Below, one piece after another: positions 1 to 6,159 of a stretch of 13,684 nt of DNA; position 1 is the stretch's first letter, and every line of letters starts with the position of its first letter. Origin of the DNA: Bacillota bacterium (GTDB lineage: Bacteria > Bacillota > Clostridia > Acetivibrionales > DSM-1351); the NCBI GenBank assembly GCA_023412635.1, contig JAEYNI010000136.1:1-13684 (forward strand), read 5' to 3'. The translations under genes and the position numbers were made by a program. The notes under the pieces were generated by a model that was not told the origin of the DNA, searched no databases, and saw only the letters and a list, made by a program, of their open reading frames with translations.

Positions 1-51
1 TGGCTATAGTACAATACTTTTGCGCTTGAGAAAGTCAAGCAGTCAATATTA

Positions 52-127
52 CGGGGTGTAGCGCAATTGGCAGCGCGCTTGGTTTGGGACCAAGATGCTG
101 GAGGTTCAAGTCCTCTCACTCCGACCA
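52..127 (+). tRNA. tRNA-Pro (anticodon TGG)
   Basis: A complete cloverleaf folds by eye. The acceptor stem is CGGGGTG (52-58) with CACTCCG (117-123), including one G-T pair. The D stem is GCGC (61-64) with GCGC (73-76). The anticodon stem is CTTGG (78-82) with CCAAG (90-94), around loop TTTGGGA with anticodon TGG at 85-87. The variable loop is 95-99. The T arm is GGAGG/CCTCT around TTCAAGT (105-111). The discriminator is A124 and the CCA end is encoded at 125-127. It reads proline CCN codons, chiefly CCA. A terminator follows three bases later. Confidence 0.96.
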
Positions 128-227
128 CGGCGCTTGTGTTTTCTGCGGAAAACACAGGCGTTTTTTGTTTGCAAAAAACGCGAAGCGCCTTACGGGCGAG
201 ACCAGTCTCCCCGTATGCCCCTCTGGC
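106..227 (+). repeat. Direct repeat copy 1: tRNA-Pro 3' end, terminator and downstream hairpin
   Basis: From the T loop of tRNA-Pro to CTCTGGC at 227, this stretch is nearly identical to 355-479. It holds the last 22 bases of the tRNA, the terminator hairpin, the hairpin built on GCGTTTTTT/AAAAAACGC, and a nested hairpin at about 191-215 (TACGGG/CCCGTA enclosing GAGAC-CA-GTCTC). The outer bases GGCGCTT (129-135) can also pair with AAGCGCC before the last hairpin. Any protein read through this region is a translation of tRNA and hairpins and should not be annotated. Confidence 0.85.
131..166 (+). terminator. Intrinsic terminator of tRNA-Pro
   Basis: A 13-base-pair stem (CGCTTGTGTTTTC at 131-143 with GAAAACACAGGCG at 148-160, one T-G pair) closes on a TGCG tetraloop and is followed by six T at 161-166. 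It begins three bases after the tRNA CCA. A second hairpin (GCGTTTTTT with AAAAAACGC, 158-181) overlaps its T run, so the two stems compete. Confidence 0.85.
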
Positions 228-354
228 CTCCCGGCGGGGTAAAAATCAAAAGATATATTGTTATCAGGACTTGAACCTGAGAAGGCTCGTAGGCGTACCG
301 AGAGTGCCGAGACTAAAGTCGAGGCGGCAGGCTGCGAACGAAGTGAAGCAGACG
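228..354 (+). other. GC-richer structured spacer between the two repeat copies
   Basis: I see no gene here. The stretch is richer in G and C than its surroundings and full of short inverted repeats: TCAGG/CCTGA around 265-279, CTCG/CGAG near 286-303, GAC-TAAA-GTC near 311-320, and GCAG-G-CTGC near 328-336. GGACTTGAACC at 267-277 is the exact reverse complement of the tRNA T-arm sequence GGTTCAAGTCC (103-113). Its first eight bases can pair with TCAAGTCC at 355-362, closing the spacer into a large loop. Confidence 0.5.
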
Positions 355-479
355 TCAAGTCCTCTCACTCCGACCAACACGGCGCTTGTGTTTTCTGCGG
401 AAAACACTGGCGTTTTTTGTTTGCAAAAAACGCGAAGCGCCATACGGGCGAGACCAGTCTCCCCGTATGCCCCTCTGGC
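355..479 (+). repeat. Direct repeat copy 2: displaced tRNA-Pro 3' end with terminator-like hairpins
   Basis: TCAAGTCC through CCGACCA (355-376) repeats the last 22 bases of tRNA-Pro including CCA, but no tRNA body precedes it, so it is a tRNA fragment and not a gene. After a three-base insertion the terminator copy follows (383-418, one stem mismatch), then the same GCGTTTTTT/AAAAAACGC hairpin and the ATACGGG/CCCGTAT hairpin, which is one pair longer than in copy 1. The copies differ at only a few bases over about 122, which suggests recent duplication or gene conversion. Confidence 0.85.
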
Positions 480-542
480 TTCATTCCATATCTTTTTTAT
501 GCCAAAAAGAACCAAAAAGTCCAGCCAATTGTATTAATGTAT

Positions 543-572
543 TTGTATGTAGAGAATCCACCATGATATGAT
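543..572 (+). promoter_or_regulatory. Possible promoter of the pucR-family gene
   Basis: TTGTAT (543-548) and TATGAT (567-572) are spaced by 18 bases and lie about 45 bases ahead of the regulator start. The match to sigma-A consensus is partial, and the surrounding AT richness makes chance matches likely. Confidence 0.3.
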
Positions 573-617
573 ATAAGAGTGTGAGTATACCGGTGCTATA
601 TGCAGGGGAGATAATCT

Positions 618-1778
618 ATGTCTATAATGGTAAAAAAACTATATAAAAATGGTACATTCTTATATAACATGAAGCTGATAGCCGGTCAGAATGGTCTAAA
701 TAACCTTGTACAATGGGTTCATATTATTGAAGACGATAGTGTAATTTCGTTCTTGCATGGAAACGAATTAGTCTTTACTGCGGGTATATTAAACAATAAA
801 AAAGATTGGCTTCTGAATTTTGCCATAAAATTGAAAGAGGTAAATGCCAGTGCCTTTGTTGTAAATCTAGGCCCTCATACCGGTGAAATAGATGATAATG
901 TACTCGATTACTGTAACAAGGAAAGTCTGCCGCTTTTCACCATACCGTGGGAAACGAGAATGGTAGACATGACAAGGGATTTCTGCCATAGAATACTTAA
1001 TAATGTACAAATCGAGAATGACCTTTCTACAACCATTAAAAATATTGTATTTAATGTTGGAGATCTGGAAACTCAGATACTACAGCTTGAAAGATATGGC
1101 TGCCAGAGAGACAGCATGCTTTGTTTTATTAATATAACAATCAGTAATCTTGGTAATGCGAGTTTTGAGGACTACAATGACGAGATTCAAATGGTAGCAG
1201 AGAAGATTGCTAAAAGCATACACGAATTGTATATATCATTTTTATATCAGGATAGCTTGATATTAGCCCTTATAAACTATACTGACACAGAGATAGATAC
1301 GTTTGTAAAGGAATTCTTTGAAAAGGCCAACAGTAAATTAAAGCAATTTAGTATTCACATGGGGATTAGTCCTAATCGACCAGGCCTGAATAACCAGAGT
1401 AAAAACTTTGAAAAGGCAACTTCAGCTATGAAAATGGCTTGTAATCTTAAAGAAAAATATTTGTACTATGATAAACTGGGTATTTACAAAATATTATATG
1501 CCACAAATGACAAGGGGATTTTAAGAAGCTTTTACAATGACACCATTGGTAAATTAGTTGCTTATGATCGACAGAATAATTCGAAATTCACAGAGCTTTT
1601 GCGTATTTATCTTGAGAATAACGGAAGCATACAACTGGTATCAGAAAAACTGTATGTACATAGAAATACTGTTTTGAATCATCTTAAGAAAATTGAGAGT
1701 ATTGTGGGAGTAGATCCTCTGGAATTGGAAGGTCGTGTTAACCTTTATATGGCATTCTACATAAAAGACATTTTGTAA
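618..1778 (+). CDS. pucR: PucR-family transcriptional regulator
   Basis: A 386-residue protein with PucR-family architecture. Residues 1 to about 125 match the PucR N-terminal domain (LIAGQNGLNNLVQWVHIIED, then the HGNELVFTAG region). The middle is a less conserved sensor or GGDEF-like linker. Residues about 327-386 are the PucR C-terminal helix-turn-helix (SEKLYVHRNTVLNHLKKIE). The family generally activates purine or other nitrogen-source catabolic genes in response to pathway metabolites. Placed directly ahead of a pyrimidine-degradation locus on the same strand, it is the obvious local regulator; its ligand (a pyrimidine, dihydropyrimidine or beta-alanine) is unknown. AGGGGAG (604-610) sits seven bases before ATG 618; ATG 627 is a weaker alternative. 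The symbol names the family, not proven orthology to Bacillus subtilis PucR. Confidence 0.9.
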   Translation: MSIMVKKLYKNGTFLYNMKLIAGQNGLNNLVQWVHIIEDDSVISFLHGNELVFTAGILNNKKDWLLNFAIKLKEVNASAFVVNLGPHTGEIDDNVLDYCNKESLPLFTIPWETRMVDMTRDFCHRILNNVQIENDLSTTIKNIVFNVGDLETQILQLERYGCQRDSMLCFINITISNLGNASFEDYNDEIQMVAEKIAKSIHELYISFLYQDSLILALINYTDTEIDTFVKEFFEKANSKLKQFSIHMGISPNRPGLNNQSKNFEKATSAMKMACNLKEKYLYYDKLGIYKILYATNDKGILRSFYNDTIGKLVAYDRQNNSKFTELLRIYLENNGSIQLVSEKLYVHRNTVLNHLKKIESIVGVDPLELEGRVNLYMAFYIKDIL

Positions 1779-1839
1779 TATATCTTATAGGGCTAATATG
1801 AGTTAAAATATAAGGCTAATATGAGGCTAATACATATAG

Positions 1840-1857
1840 CTTGTGCAAAAGCACAGG
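1840..1857 (+). promoter_or_regulatory. Operator-like inverted repeat 1 (CTTGTGC-N4-GCACAGG)
   Basis: CTTGTGC and GCACAGG are separated by AAAA, in the same 7-4-7 layout as the perfect palindrome at 2198-2215. It lies 62 bases after the stop of the PucR-family gene. The shared half-site and shared spacing argue for one DNA-binding protein, most simply the adjacent regulator. No T run follows, so it is not a terminator. Confidence 0.5.
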
Positions 1858-2197
1858 GGTGCTGCTTGTTTATTACATAATCTTGATGGTTTTCTAAAAT
1901 GAAAGATTCAAGTGGTAATAATGCATAAAGCTATTTTGGTGAACAGGATGAACATATCAAAAAAATAGTAAAAATACGCCACTTCCATTGGTGTTGTATA
2001 TAAACTAATATACAAACAAGGTCATGAATGAAATTGTCGCGTTTTAAAATTTCATTTAGATTTATGGGTCACCGAAATATTTTAGTCTGAAAATGCAGAT
2101 TGCAAGTAAAACCATGCGCAACTATACATAATTCAATGACGAAATATTAATATAATTACAATAATATCCACTTTAAACATGTGAAATGGTGATTTTC

Positions 2198-2215
2198 CTT
2201 GTGCATATGCACAAG
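2198..2215 (+). promoter_or_regulatory. Operator-like perfect palindrome 2 (CTTGTGC-ATAT-GCACAAG)
   Basis: An 18-base perfect dyad, matching copy 1 at 1840-1857 in 13 of 14 half-site bases. Its centre lies about 65 bases before the start expected for the promoter-like pair at 2236-2265, a common place for an activator site. It is the best candidate target of the PucR-family protein; this is inference from sequence and position only. Confidence 0.55.
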
Positions 2216-2235
2216 AATGTTTGGGAGATTGTCAA

Positions 2236-2265
2236 TTGCAATATTATATTATTTAGTTTTATAAT
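2236..2265 (+). promoter_or_regulatory. Possible promoter for the catabolic genes
   Basis: TTGCAA (2236-2241) and a perfect TATAAT (2260-2265) are spaced by 18 bases. TTGTCA at 2229-2234 and TTGGGA at 2221-2226 are nearby alternative upstream boxes. Transcription from here would begin near 2272 and run at once into the terminator at 2291-2331, so if real it implies attenuation or anti-termination. The region is very AT-rich, which lowers confidence. Confidence 0.35.
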
Positions 2266-2290
2266 TAATCTAAGTTGATAACAACGTTAG

Positions 2291-2331
2291 AAAAGCGACG
2301 GAGCTTATTTAAGAGCTCTGTCGCTTTTTTT
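2291..2331 (+). terminator. Intrinsic terminator upstream of the aminotransferase
   Basis: A 16-base-pair stem (AAAAGCGACGGAGCTT at 2291-2306 with GAGCTCTGTCGCTTTT at 2313-2328, two wobble pairs) closes on ATTTAA and runs into seven T at 2325-2331. It is a textbook Rho-independent terminator. It lies 68 bases before the aminotransferase start on the same strand. It either ends the regulator transcript or acts as a leader attenuator. Confidence 0.85.
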
Positions 2332-2349
2332 GGTTATTACTATTTGTAG

Positions 2350-2393
2350 ACGCGCTCTGCGCGTATCAAAGCCACTTACAGTGGCTTGGGAGG
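2350..2393 (+). promoter_or_regulatory. Two three-base-loop hairpins abutting the ribosome binding site
   Basis: ACGCGC-TCT-GCGCGT (2350-2364, six pairs) is followed by AAGCCACT-TAC-AGTGGCTT (2369-2387, eight pairs). One base later comes GGAGG (2389-2393), five bases before ATG 2399. The layout decides the start: translation from further upstream would have to run through both hairpins and has no ribosome site. Confidence 0.6.
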
Positions 2394-2398
2394 CTAAT

Positions 2399-3724
2399 AT
2401 GAACAGTGAAGAAATTAAATTAACATTAAAAAAATATAATCTGCAATCATGGAGCAAGCAGAAAAACATAAATCCAATCTCCGTAGAAAAGGCTTCAGGA
2501 ATATACTTCTGGGATTATGAAGGAAACCGCTACTCCGATATGTCTTCTCAGTTGGTTAATTTAAATCTTGGTTTTGGAAATAAAGAGATCGGGGATGCAA
2601 TAAAGGCACAAATTGATCAGTTTTGTTTCGTTGGACCCTCGTATGGTGCAGAATCCAGAGCAAAGCTGGCTAGAAAAATAATTGAACTCATGCCGGATAA
2701 TATGGGTAAGGTTTTCTTTACCAATGCAGGTGCTGAATCCAATGAAAATGCTATTAAAATAGCAAGAATGTATACCGGTAAAAACAAGATATTCAGTCGC
2801 TATAGAAGCTATCACGGATCTTCCTTCGGTTCCGGAAACCTTACGGGAGAACCCCGAAGGTATACACTGGAGCCGGGTATTCCCGGTTTTGTAAAATTTT
2901 TTGATCCGTATATCTACAGGGAAGCAATTGAGTTTAAATCTGAAGAAGAGGCTACAAAATATTATCTTGCAAAATTGGAAGAGCAGATTCAGTATGAAGG
3001 AGCTAATTCAGTAGCAGCAATAGTTCTGGAGACCATTACAGGATCAAACGGAATCATAATTCCTCCTAAAGGATATATGCCGGGTGTAAGAGCTTTATGT
3101 GACAAATACAAGATTCTAATGATATGCGATGAGGTAATGACCGGCTGGTGCAGAACAGGAAAAATGTTCGGATTCCAGAACTTTGATGTAAAACCCGACA
3201 TTGTAACCTTTGCAAAAGGTGTTACCTGTGGTTATATACCACTGGGAGGAGTAGTAGTAGCAAGCGAAATAGCCGAATACTTTGATGACAATTTATTATC
3301 CTGCGGACTTACATACAGCGGACACCCATTGGCTTGTGCAGCAGGAGTTGCATGTATCGAATATTATGAAAAACATAACATAGCTGATAATGTAATTAAA
3401 GTAGGGAAGGTTCTAGGTAATATTTTAGAGGAAATGAAAGAAAAACATCCAAGCGTGGGAGATGTCCGTTATATAGGCTTATTCTCTGCAGTGGAGCTTG
3501 TGAAGGATAAAGCCACTAAAGAGCCCATTGTTCCTTACGGTAAAGATCCCGACGGTATTATGGGGAAAATTCTCGGCAAGCTTAAAGAACGCAAATTCAT
3601 GACATATACCCATGAAAATATGATTCTTGTAGCTCCTCCACTTATTATAACAGAAGAACAGCTGAAGGAAGAGCTGGTTAAGCTTGATGAAGTACTTACA
3701 ATTGTAGATAAAGAGTTTATCTAG
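2399..3724 (+). CDS. pydD: Class III (PLP) aminotransferase, probably beta-alanine aminotransferase
   Basis: A 441-residue fold-type I, class III aminotransferase. Visible landmarks: GAES at 111-114 (phosphate binding), YHG at 138-140, the DE pair at 244-245 (Asp to the pyridine nitrogen), and K273 in FAKGV as the Schiff-base lysine. The expected role is beta-alanine plus a keto acid (2-oxoglutarate or pyruvate) to malonate semialdehyde plus an amino acid, releasing the second ring nitrogen of uracil. The family also contains taurine:pyruvate aminotransferases, and beta-alanine is the carboxylate analogue of taurine, so sequence alone cannot fix the substrate. The pyrimidine genes downstream favour beta-alanine. 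The start is ATG 2399, with GGAGG five bases before it; an in-frame GTG/ATG-like start at 2330 lies in the terminator T run and is rejected. The symbol is by pathway analogy. Confidence 0.85.
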   Translation: MNSEEIKLTLKKYNLQSWSKQKNINPISVEKASGIYFWDYEGNRYSDMSSQLVNLNLGFGNKEIGDAIKAQIDQFCFVGPSYGAESRAKLARKIIELMPDNMGKVFFTNAGAESNENAIKIARMYTGKNKIFSRYRSYHGSSFGSGNLTGEPRRYTLEPGIPGFVKFFDPYIYREAIEFKSEEEATKYYLAKLEEQIQYEGANSVAAIVLETITGSNGIIIPPKGYMPGVRALCDKYKILMICDEVMTGWCRTGKMFGFQNFDVKPDIVTFAKGVTCGYIPLGGVVVASEIAEYFDDNLLSCGLTYSGHPLACAAGVACIEYYEKHNIADNVIKVGKVLGNILEEMKEKHPSVGDVRYIGLFSAVELVKDKATKEPIVPYGKDPDGIMGKILGKLKERKFMTYTHENMILVAPPLIITEEQLKEELVKLDEVLTIVDKEFI

Positions 3725-3759
3725 TACGCAGGTGTCTTGGATAACATCAGGTTAGTGAA

Positions 3760-3811
3760 TTGAACGTAAACATATAATAATATTTAGTATCTTGAACGTA
3801 AATACATAATA
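3760..3811 (+). repeat. Two-copy direct repeat in the aminotransferase-dehydrogenase gap
   Basis: TTGAACGTAAACATATAATA (3760-3779) recurs as TTGAACGTAAATACATAATA (3792-3811), with a period of 32 bases; the first 11 bases are identical. It lies in the 122-base gap between the two enzymes. It could be a tandem protein-binding site or a duplication. The gap also holds a small hairpin, GCCG-AATTATG-CGGC (3819-3833), three bases ahead of GGGAGG. Confidence 0.55.
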
Positions 3812-3846
3812 GCGAATTGCCGAATTATGCGGCGTAGGGAGGCAGT

Positions 3847-4998
3847 ATGGCTTACAAATTTACACTACCCAGACAAACTTTTATTGGCTTTGATGCGTTA
3901 AAGGAAAGTGCAGCCGTTATAAAAGGTTTGGGTAAAAAAGCACTTATTGTTACCGGTAAAAATGTTACCAAATCGGGTGCGGTACAAACATTAACAGATA
4001 CCCTTTCGAACTGTAAAATTATCTCAGAACTATTTAATGATATAACCGGAGAACCTACGGTGGAAATGATTGAGGCCGGTGTTAAAAGATATAAGGAAAC
4101 AGGCTGCGATTTCATCATTGCCATAGGAGGGGGAAGCCCTCTTGACAGTGCAAAGGCAATAGCTGCCATGTCGGTACTGGAAGGGCGTATTTCGGACTAT
4201 ATGGGCAAGGAGATAGAGGGAGATTTCCCACCCATGGTTTTAATACCCACAACTGCCGGTACCGGTTCTGAAGCAACAAAATTCACTATAATTACCGATA
4301 CTGTTAAAAATATAAAAATGCTGTTAAAGGGTGATGCTCTACTGCCTGATTTGGCAATAGTTGATCCGAGGTTTACACTTACGGCGCCTTCCGAGGTAAC
4401 GGCAGCAACTGGAATGGATGCCCTGACCCATGCAGTGGAAGCGTATACCTCCAGAAAAGGAAATCATCTCACTGATATATATGCGCTGAGTGCAATCAAA
4501 AGAATTTTTACCTATCTGCCTGTTGCATACGACGACGGTAGCAACCTGAAAGCAAGAGAAGAGATGGCAATAGCAGCATTTGAAGCAGGAGTTTGTATCA
4601 ACAACGCGTCTGTAACCCTGGTGCATGGTATGAGCAGACCAATAGGGGCCCTGTTTCATGTACCTCACGGAATATCAAATGCCATGCTTATCAAGGAATG
4701 CTTGAAATATGTGATGGATGGCTGTTATTGGAGATTTGCAGCAATATCCAGAGCAATAGGTGAGGCAGACGGAAAACCTGACGATAAGGAAGCCGCTCAG
4801 GACTTTATTCAAAAGTTATCAGAGCTTTGCATACATTTAAAAATACCTACCTTAAAAGAGTATGGAATCAGTAAGGATGAGTTTGACCGGGTAAAAGACA
4901 AAATGGCACAGGATGCAATGGCAAGCGGAAGTCCTTCAAACACCATAAAAGAGGTAACAATGGAGGACCTCTTGGTTATATATAATAAACTTTGGTGA
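3847..4998 (+). CDS. pydE: Iron-containing alcohol dehydrogenase, probably malonate semialdehyde reductase
   Basis: A 383-residue group III (iron-type) alcohol dehydrogenase of usual length. The nucleotide-binding loop is GGGSPLDS at 94-101. TTAGTGSE at 135-142 is a family motif. The metal ligands are D191 and H195 (GMDALTHAVEAY), H260 (LVHGMSRP) and H274 (HVPHG). The expected role is NAD(P)H-dependent reduction of the malonate semialdehyde made by the preceding aminotransferase to 3-hydroxypropionate, which removes a reactive aldehyde and reoxidises cofactor. The same fold includes sulfoacetaldehyde and other short-aldehyde reductases, so the substrate comes from context. GGGAGG (3837-3842) precedes ATG 3847. 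It is probably co-transcribed with the aminotransferase, and a strong terminator follows. Confidence 0.85.
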   Translation: MAYKFTLPRQTFIGFDALKESAAVIKGLGKKALIVTGKNVTKSGAVQTLTDTLSNCKIISELFNDITGEPTVEMIEAGVKRYKETGCDFIIAIGGGSPLDSAKAIAAMSVLEGRISDYMGKEIEGDFPPMVLIPTTAGTGSEATKFTIITDTVKNIKMLLKGDALLPDLAIVDPRFTLTAPSEVTAATGMDALTHAVEAYTSRKGNHLTDIYALSAIKRIFTYLPVAYDDGSNLKAREEMAIAAFEAGVCINNASVTLVHGMSRPIGALFHVPHGISNAMLIKECLKYVMDGCYWRFAAISRAIGEADGKPDDKEAAQDFIQKLSELCIHLKIPTLKEYGISKDEFDRVKDKMAQDAMASGSPSNTIKEVTMEDLLVIYNKLW

Positions 4999-5103
4999 TT
5001 TATTCTACAGCAAAACTCATATAAAGACAGAATTCACTGTGGTTTCAGACAAATCGTGTTATGAAGTTATTGAACTAAATAGGGATTTATTTTAACTGAT
5101 TAC

Positions 5104-5136
5104 AATGGCGTAAAACGATAAGTTTTACGCCATTTT
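5104..5136 (+). terminator. Intrinsic terminator after the dehydrogenase
   Basis: A perfect 13-base-pair stem (AATGGCGTAAAAC 5104-5116 with GTTTTACGCCATT 5122-5134) with loop GATAA runs into TTTT. The outer bases AACTGAT (5094-5100) and ATCAGTT (5145-5151) can pair as well, making a nested structure of about 58 bases. It separates the enzyme pair from the transporter genes. Confidence 0.8.
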
Positions 5137-5171
5137 GCGTTGTTATCAGTTTGAAAAATGTAGATTAAGTG

Positions 5172-5253
5172 TGGAGGGATTAGTTTGAAAGACATCGCTA
5201 AAGCTCGTCTTCCAAACTAACCTCCATTATTCGCCCCACTGCGGATAATGGAG
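5172..5253 (+). promoter_or_regulatory. Candidate RNA switch: two mutually exclusive stems in the transporter leader
   Basis: Stem 1: TGGAGG (5172-5177) pairs with CCTCCA (5221-5226), continued after a two-base bulge by TTAGTTTG (5180-5187) with CAAACTAA (5213-5220) and AAGAC (5189-5193) with GTCTT (5207-5211). Stem 2: CTCCATTAT (5222-5230) pairs with ATAATGGAG (5245-5253), continued by a T-G pair and CGC/GCG. Bases 5222-5226 belong to both, so the full stems cannot coexist. No T run follows stem 2. I recognise no known riboswitch class. Confidence 0.45.
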
Positions 5254-5295
5254 TAGATAAATTTCATTAAATTTTGTGGCCATAATGTTGGCTCA

Positions 5296-5318
5296 AAGCC
5301 GTAAAACGGCTTAGGAGG
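5296..5318 (+). promoter_or_regulatory. Hairpin abutting the ribosome binding site of the ABC ATPase
   Basis: AAGCCGT-AAA-ACGGCTT (5296-5312), seven perfect pairs with a three-base loop, is followed immediately by AGGAGG (5313-5318) and, five bases later, ATG 5324. The layout closely copies that at 2369-2399 (AAGCCACT...AGTGGCTT, GGAGG, five bases, ATG). Confidence 0.6.
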
Positions 5319-5323
5319 TTAAT

Positions 5324-6157
5324 ATGTTTCAAGCTAAAAAAATAAACGAAGATTACAGGAGAGATATACTTTCCGATACAGAGGATTTGGAAACCGGAAT
5401 AAAAATTGAAAACCTATCGGTGCAGTTTCCTGACAAAAATGGTGGTGAACCGGTAATAGCCCTTCAGAATATCAATCTTGAAATAAAGCCGGGTGAATTT
5501 GTTTCGTTGGTAGGACCTTCGGGCTGCGGGAAGACAACACTACTCAGAACAATAGCTGATTTACAGCAGCCTACTTCAGGAACTATATCCATCAGAGGGT
5601 TGACACCTCGGGAAGTCAGACTTCAGCAGAAGTTTGGAATTGTTTTTCAAAACCCGGTATTGTACGACTGGCGTACAGTAAGAAGAAATGTTTGTATGCC
5701 AATGGAGATAATGGGCATACCCAAAAAGGAACGTACCGCAAGGGTTACACAGATGCTTGAATTAGTTGGCCTTTATAATTTCGGGAAAAAGCATCCCCAT
5801 GAATTGAGCGGGGGTATGCAGCAGAGAGTAGGTATAGCCAGAGCCTTGGCACTCCGTCCTGAGATTCTCCTCATGGATGAACCATTCTCGGCACTTGACG
5901 AATTTACAAAGGAAAAACTGCATCTGGATTTGCAGAACATCTGGAGTAAAACAAAGAAATCAATTGTTTTTGTAACTCACAATATTCAGGAAGCAGTATT
6001 TCTGTCAGATAAGGTAGTAGTTCTTTCGCCGCATCCCGGAAGGGTTTCGGCTGTTGTGGATATTAACCTACCAAGGCCAAGAGGGTTGGAAGTAAGAGAT
6101 ACTGTAGAATTCAATTCACTTGTTTCGAAGGTAAGAAACAGTTTTGAGGGGGTATAG
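5324..6157 (+). CDS. ABC transporter ATP-binding protein (nitrate/sulfonate/taurine-type, pyrimidine uptake)
   Basis: A 277-residue ATPase subunit of the NMT1/SsuA-type importer class (TauB/SsuB-like). Visible: Walker A GPSGCGKTT at 64-72, Q-loop Q109 in VFQNP, signature LSGGMQQR at 161-168, Walker B ILLMDEP at 181-187, D-loop SALD, and switch H219 (VTHN). About 25 residues precede the usual first strand, a modest N-terminal extension. It would drive uptake through the two permeases that follow, on the cytoplasmic face. The permease starts two bases after its stop, so the genes are translationally close. AGGAGG (5313-5318) precedes ATG. The family identity is firm; pyrimidine as substrate is inferred from the locus. 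Confidence 0.93.
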   Translation: MFQAKKINEDYRRDILSDTEDLETGIKIENLSVQFPDKNGGEPVIALQNINLEIKPGEFVSLVGPSGCGKTTLLRTIADLQQPTSGTISIRGLTPREVRLQQKFGIVFQNPVLYDWRTVRRNVCMPMEIMGIPKKERTARVTQMLELVGLYNFGKKHPHELSGGMQQRVGIARALALRPEILLMDEPFSALDEFTKEKLHLDLQNIWSKTKKSIVFVTHNIQEAVFLSDKVVVLSPHPGRVSAVVDINLPRPRGLEVRDTVEFNSLVSKVRNSFEGV

Positions 6158-6159
6158 GT

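Larger units (their letters stand above)
1779..2398 (+). other. 620-base regulatory gap between regulator and aminotransferase
   Basis: I find no convincing protein gene here. The gap holds three tandem copies of GGCTAATA (1791, 1814, 1825), the palindromes at 1840-1857 and 2198-2215, a promoter-like pair near 2236-2265, an intrinsic terminator at 2291-2331, and two hairpins leading into the ribosome binding site of the aminotransferase. A 19-codon frame at 1821-1880 (MRLIHIACAKAQ...) overlaps the first palindrome and has only AAGG as a ribosome site, so I do not call it a gene. Bases about 1900-2190 are AT-rich and I see no recognisable riboswitch or T-box core. Confidence 0.6.
4999..5323 (+). 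other. 325-base gap with terminator and structured transporter leader
   Basis: I see no gene here. Bases 4999-5093 are plain AT-rich sequence. The terminator at 5104-5136, two competing hairpins at 5172-5253, a weak GCCA/TGGC hairpin near 5279-5292 and a hairpin against the ribosome site at 5296-5312 fill the remainder. No clean sigma-A promoter stands out, so whether the transporter has its own start or is reached by read-through is unclear. Confidence 0.6.

Noticed and set aside
355..376. A second tRNA gene at the displaced CCGACCA end
   Set aside because: Only the T-loop to CCA part is present; no acceptor 5' strand, D arm or anticodon arm can be folded from 258-354.
67..566. Open frames of 60-156 codons across the tRNA and repeats, on both strands
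   Set aside because: They translate tRNA-Pro, its terminator and the duplicated hairpins; the protein repeats simply mirror the DNA repeats, and no ribosome site or known domain is present.
594..604. A third operator copy (TGC-TATAT-GCA) at the regulator's own start
   Set aside because: Only three bases per half-site match and the spacing differs (five, not four); too weak to support autoregulation.
1900..2290. A known riboswitch or T-box in the long leader
   Set aside because: I looked for purine, TPP, preQ1 and T-box core sequences and saw none; the region is mostly AT-rich without long stems. A covariance-model search would be decisive.
2330..2398. An N-terminal extension of the aminotransferase starting at 2330
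   Set aside because: It would begin in the terminator T run, lacks a ribosome site and translates through two hairpins; GGAGG sits correctly for ATG 2399.
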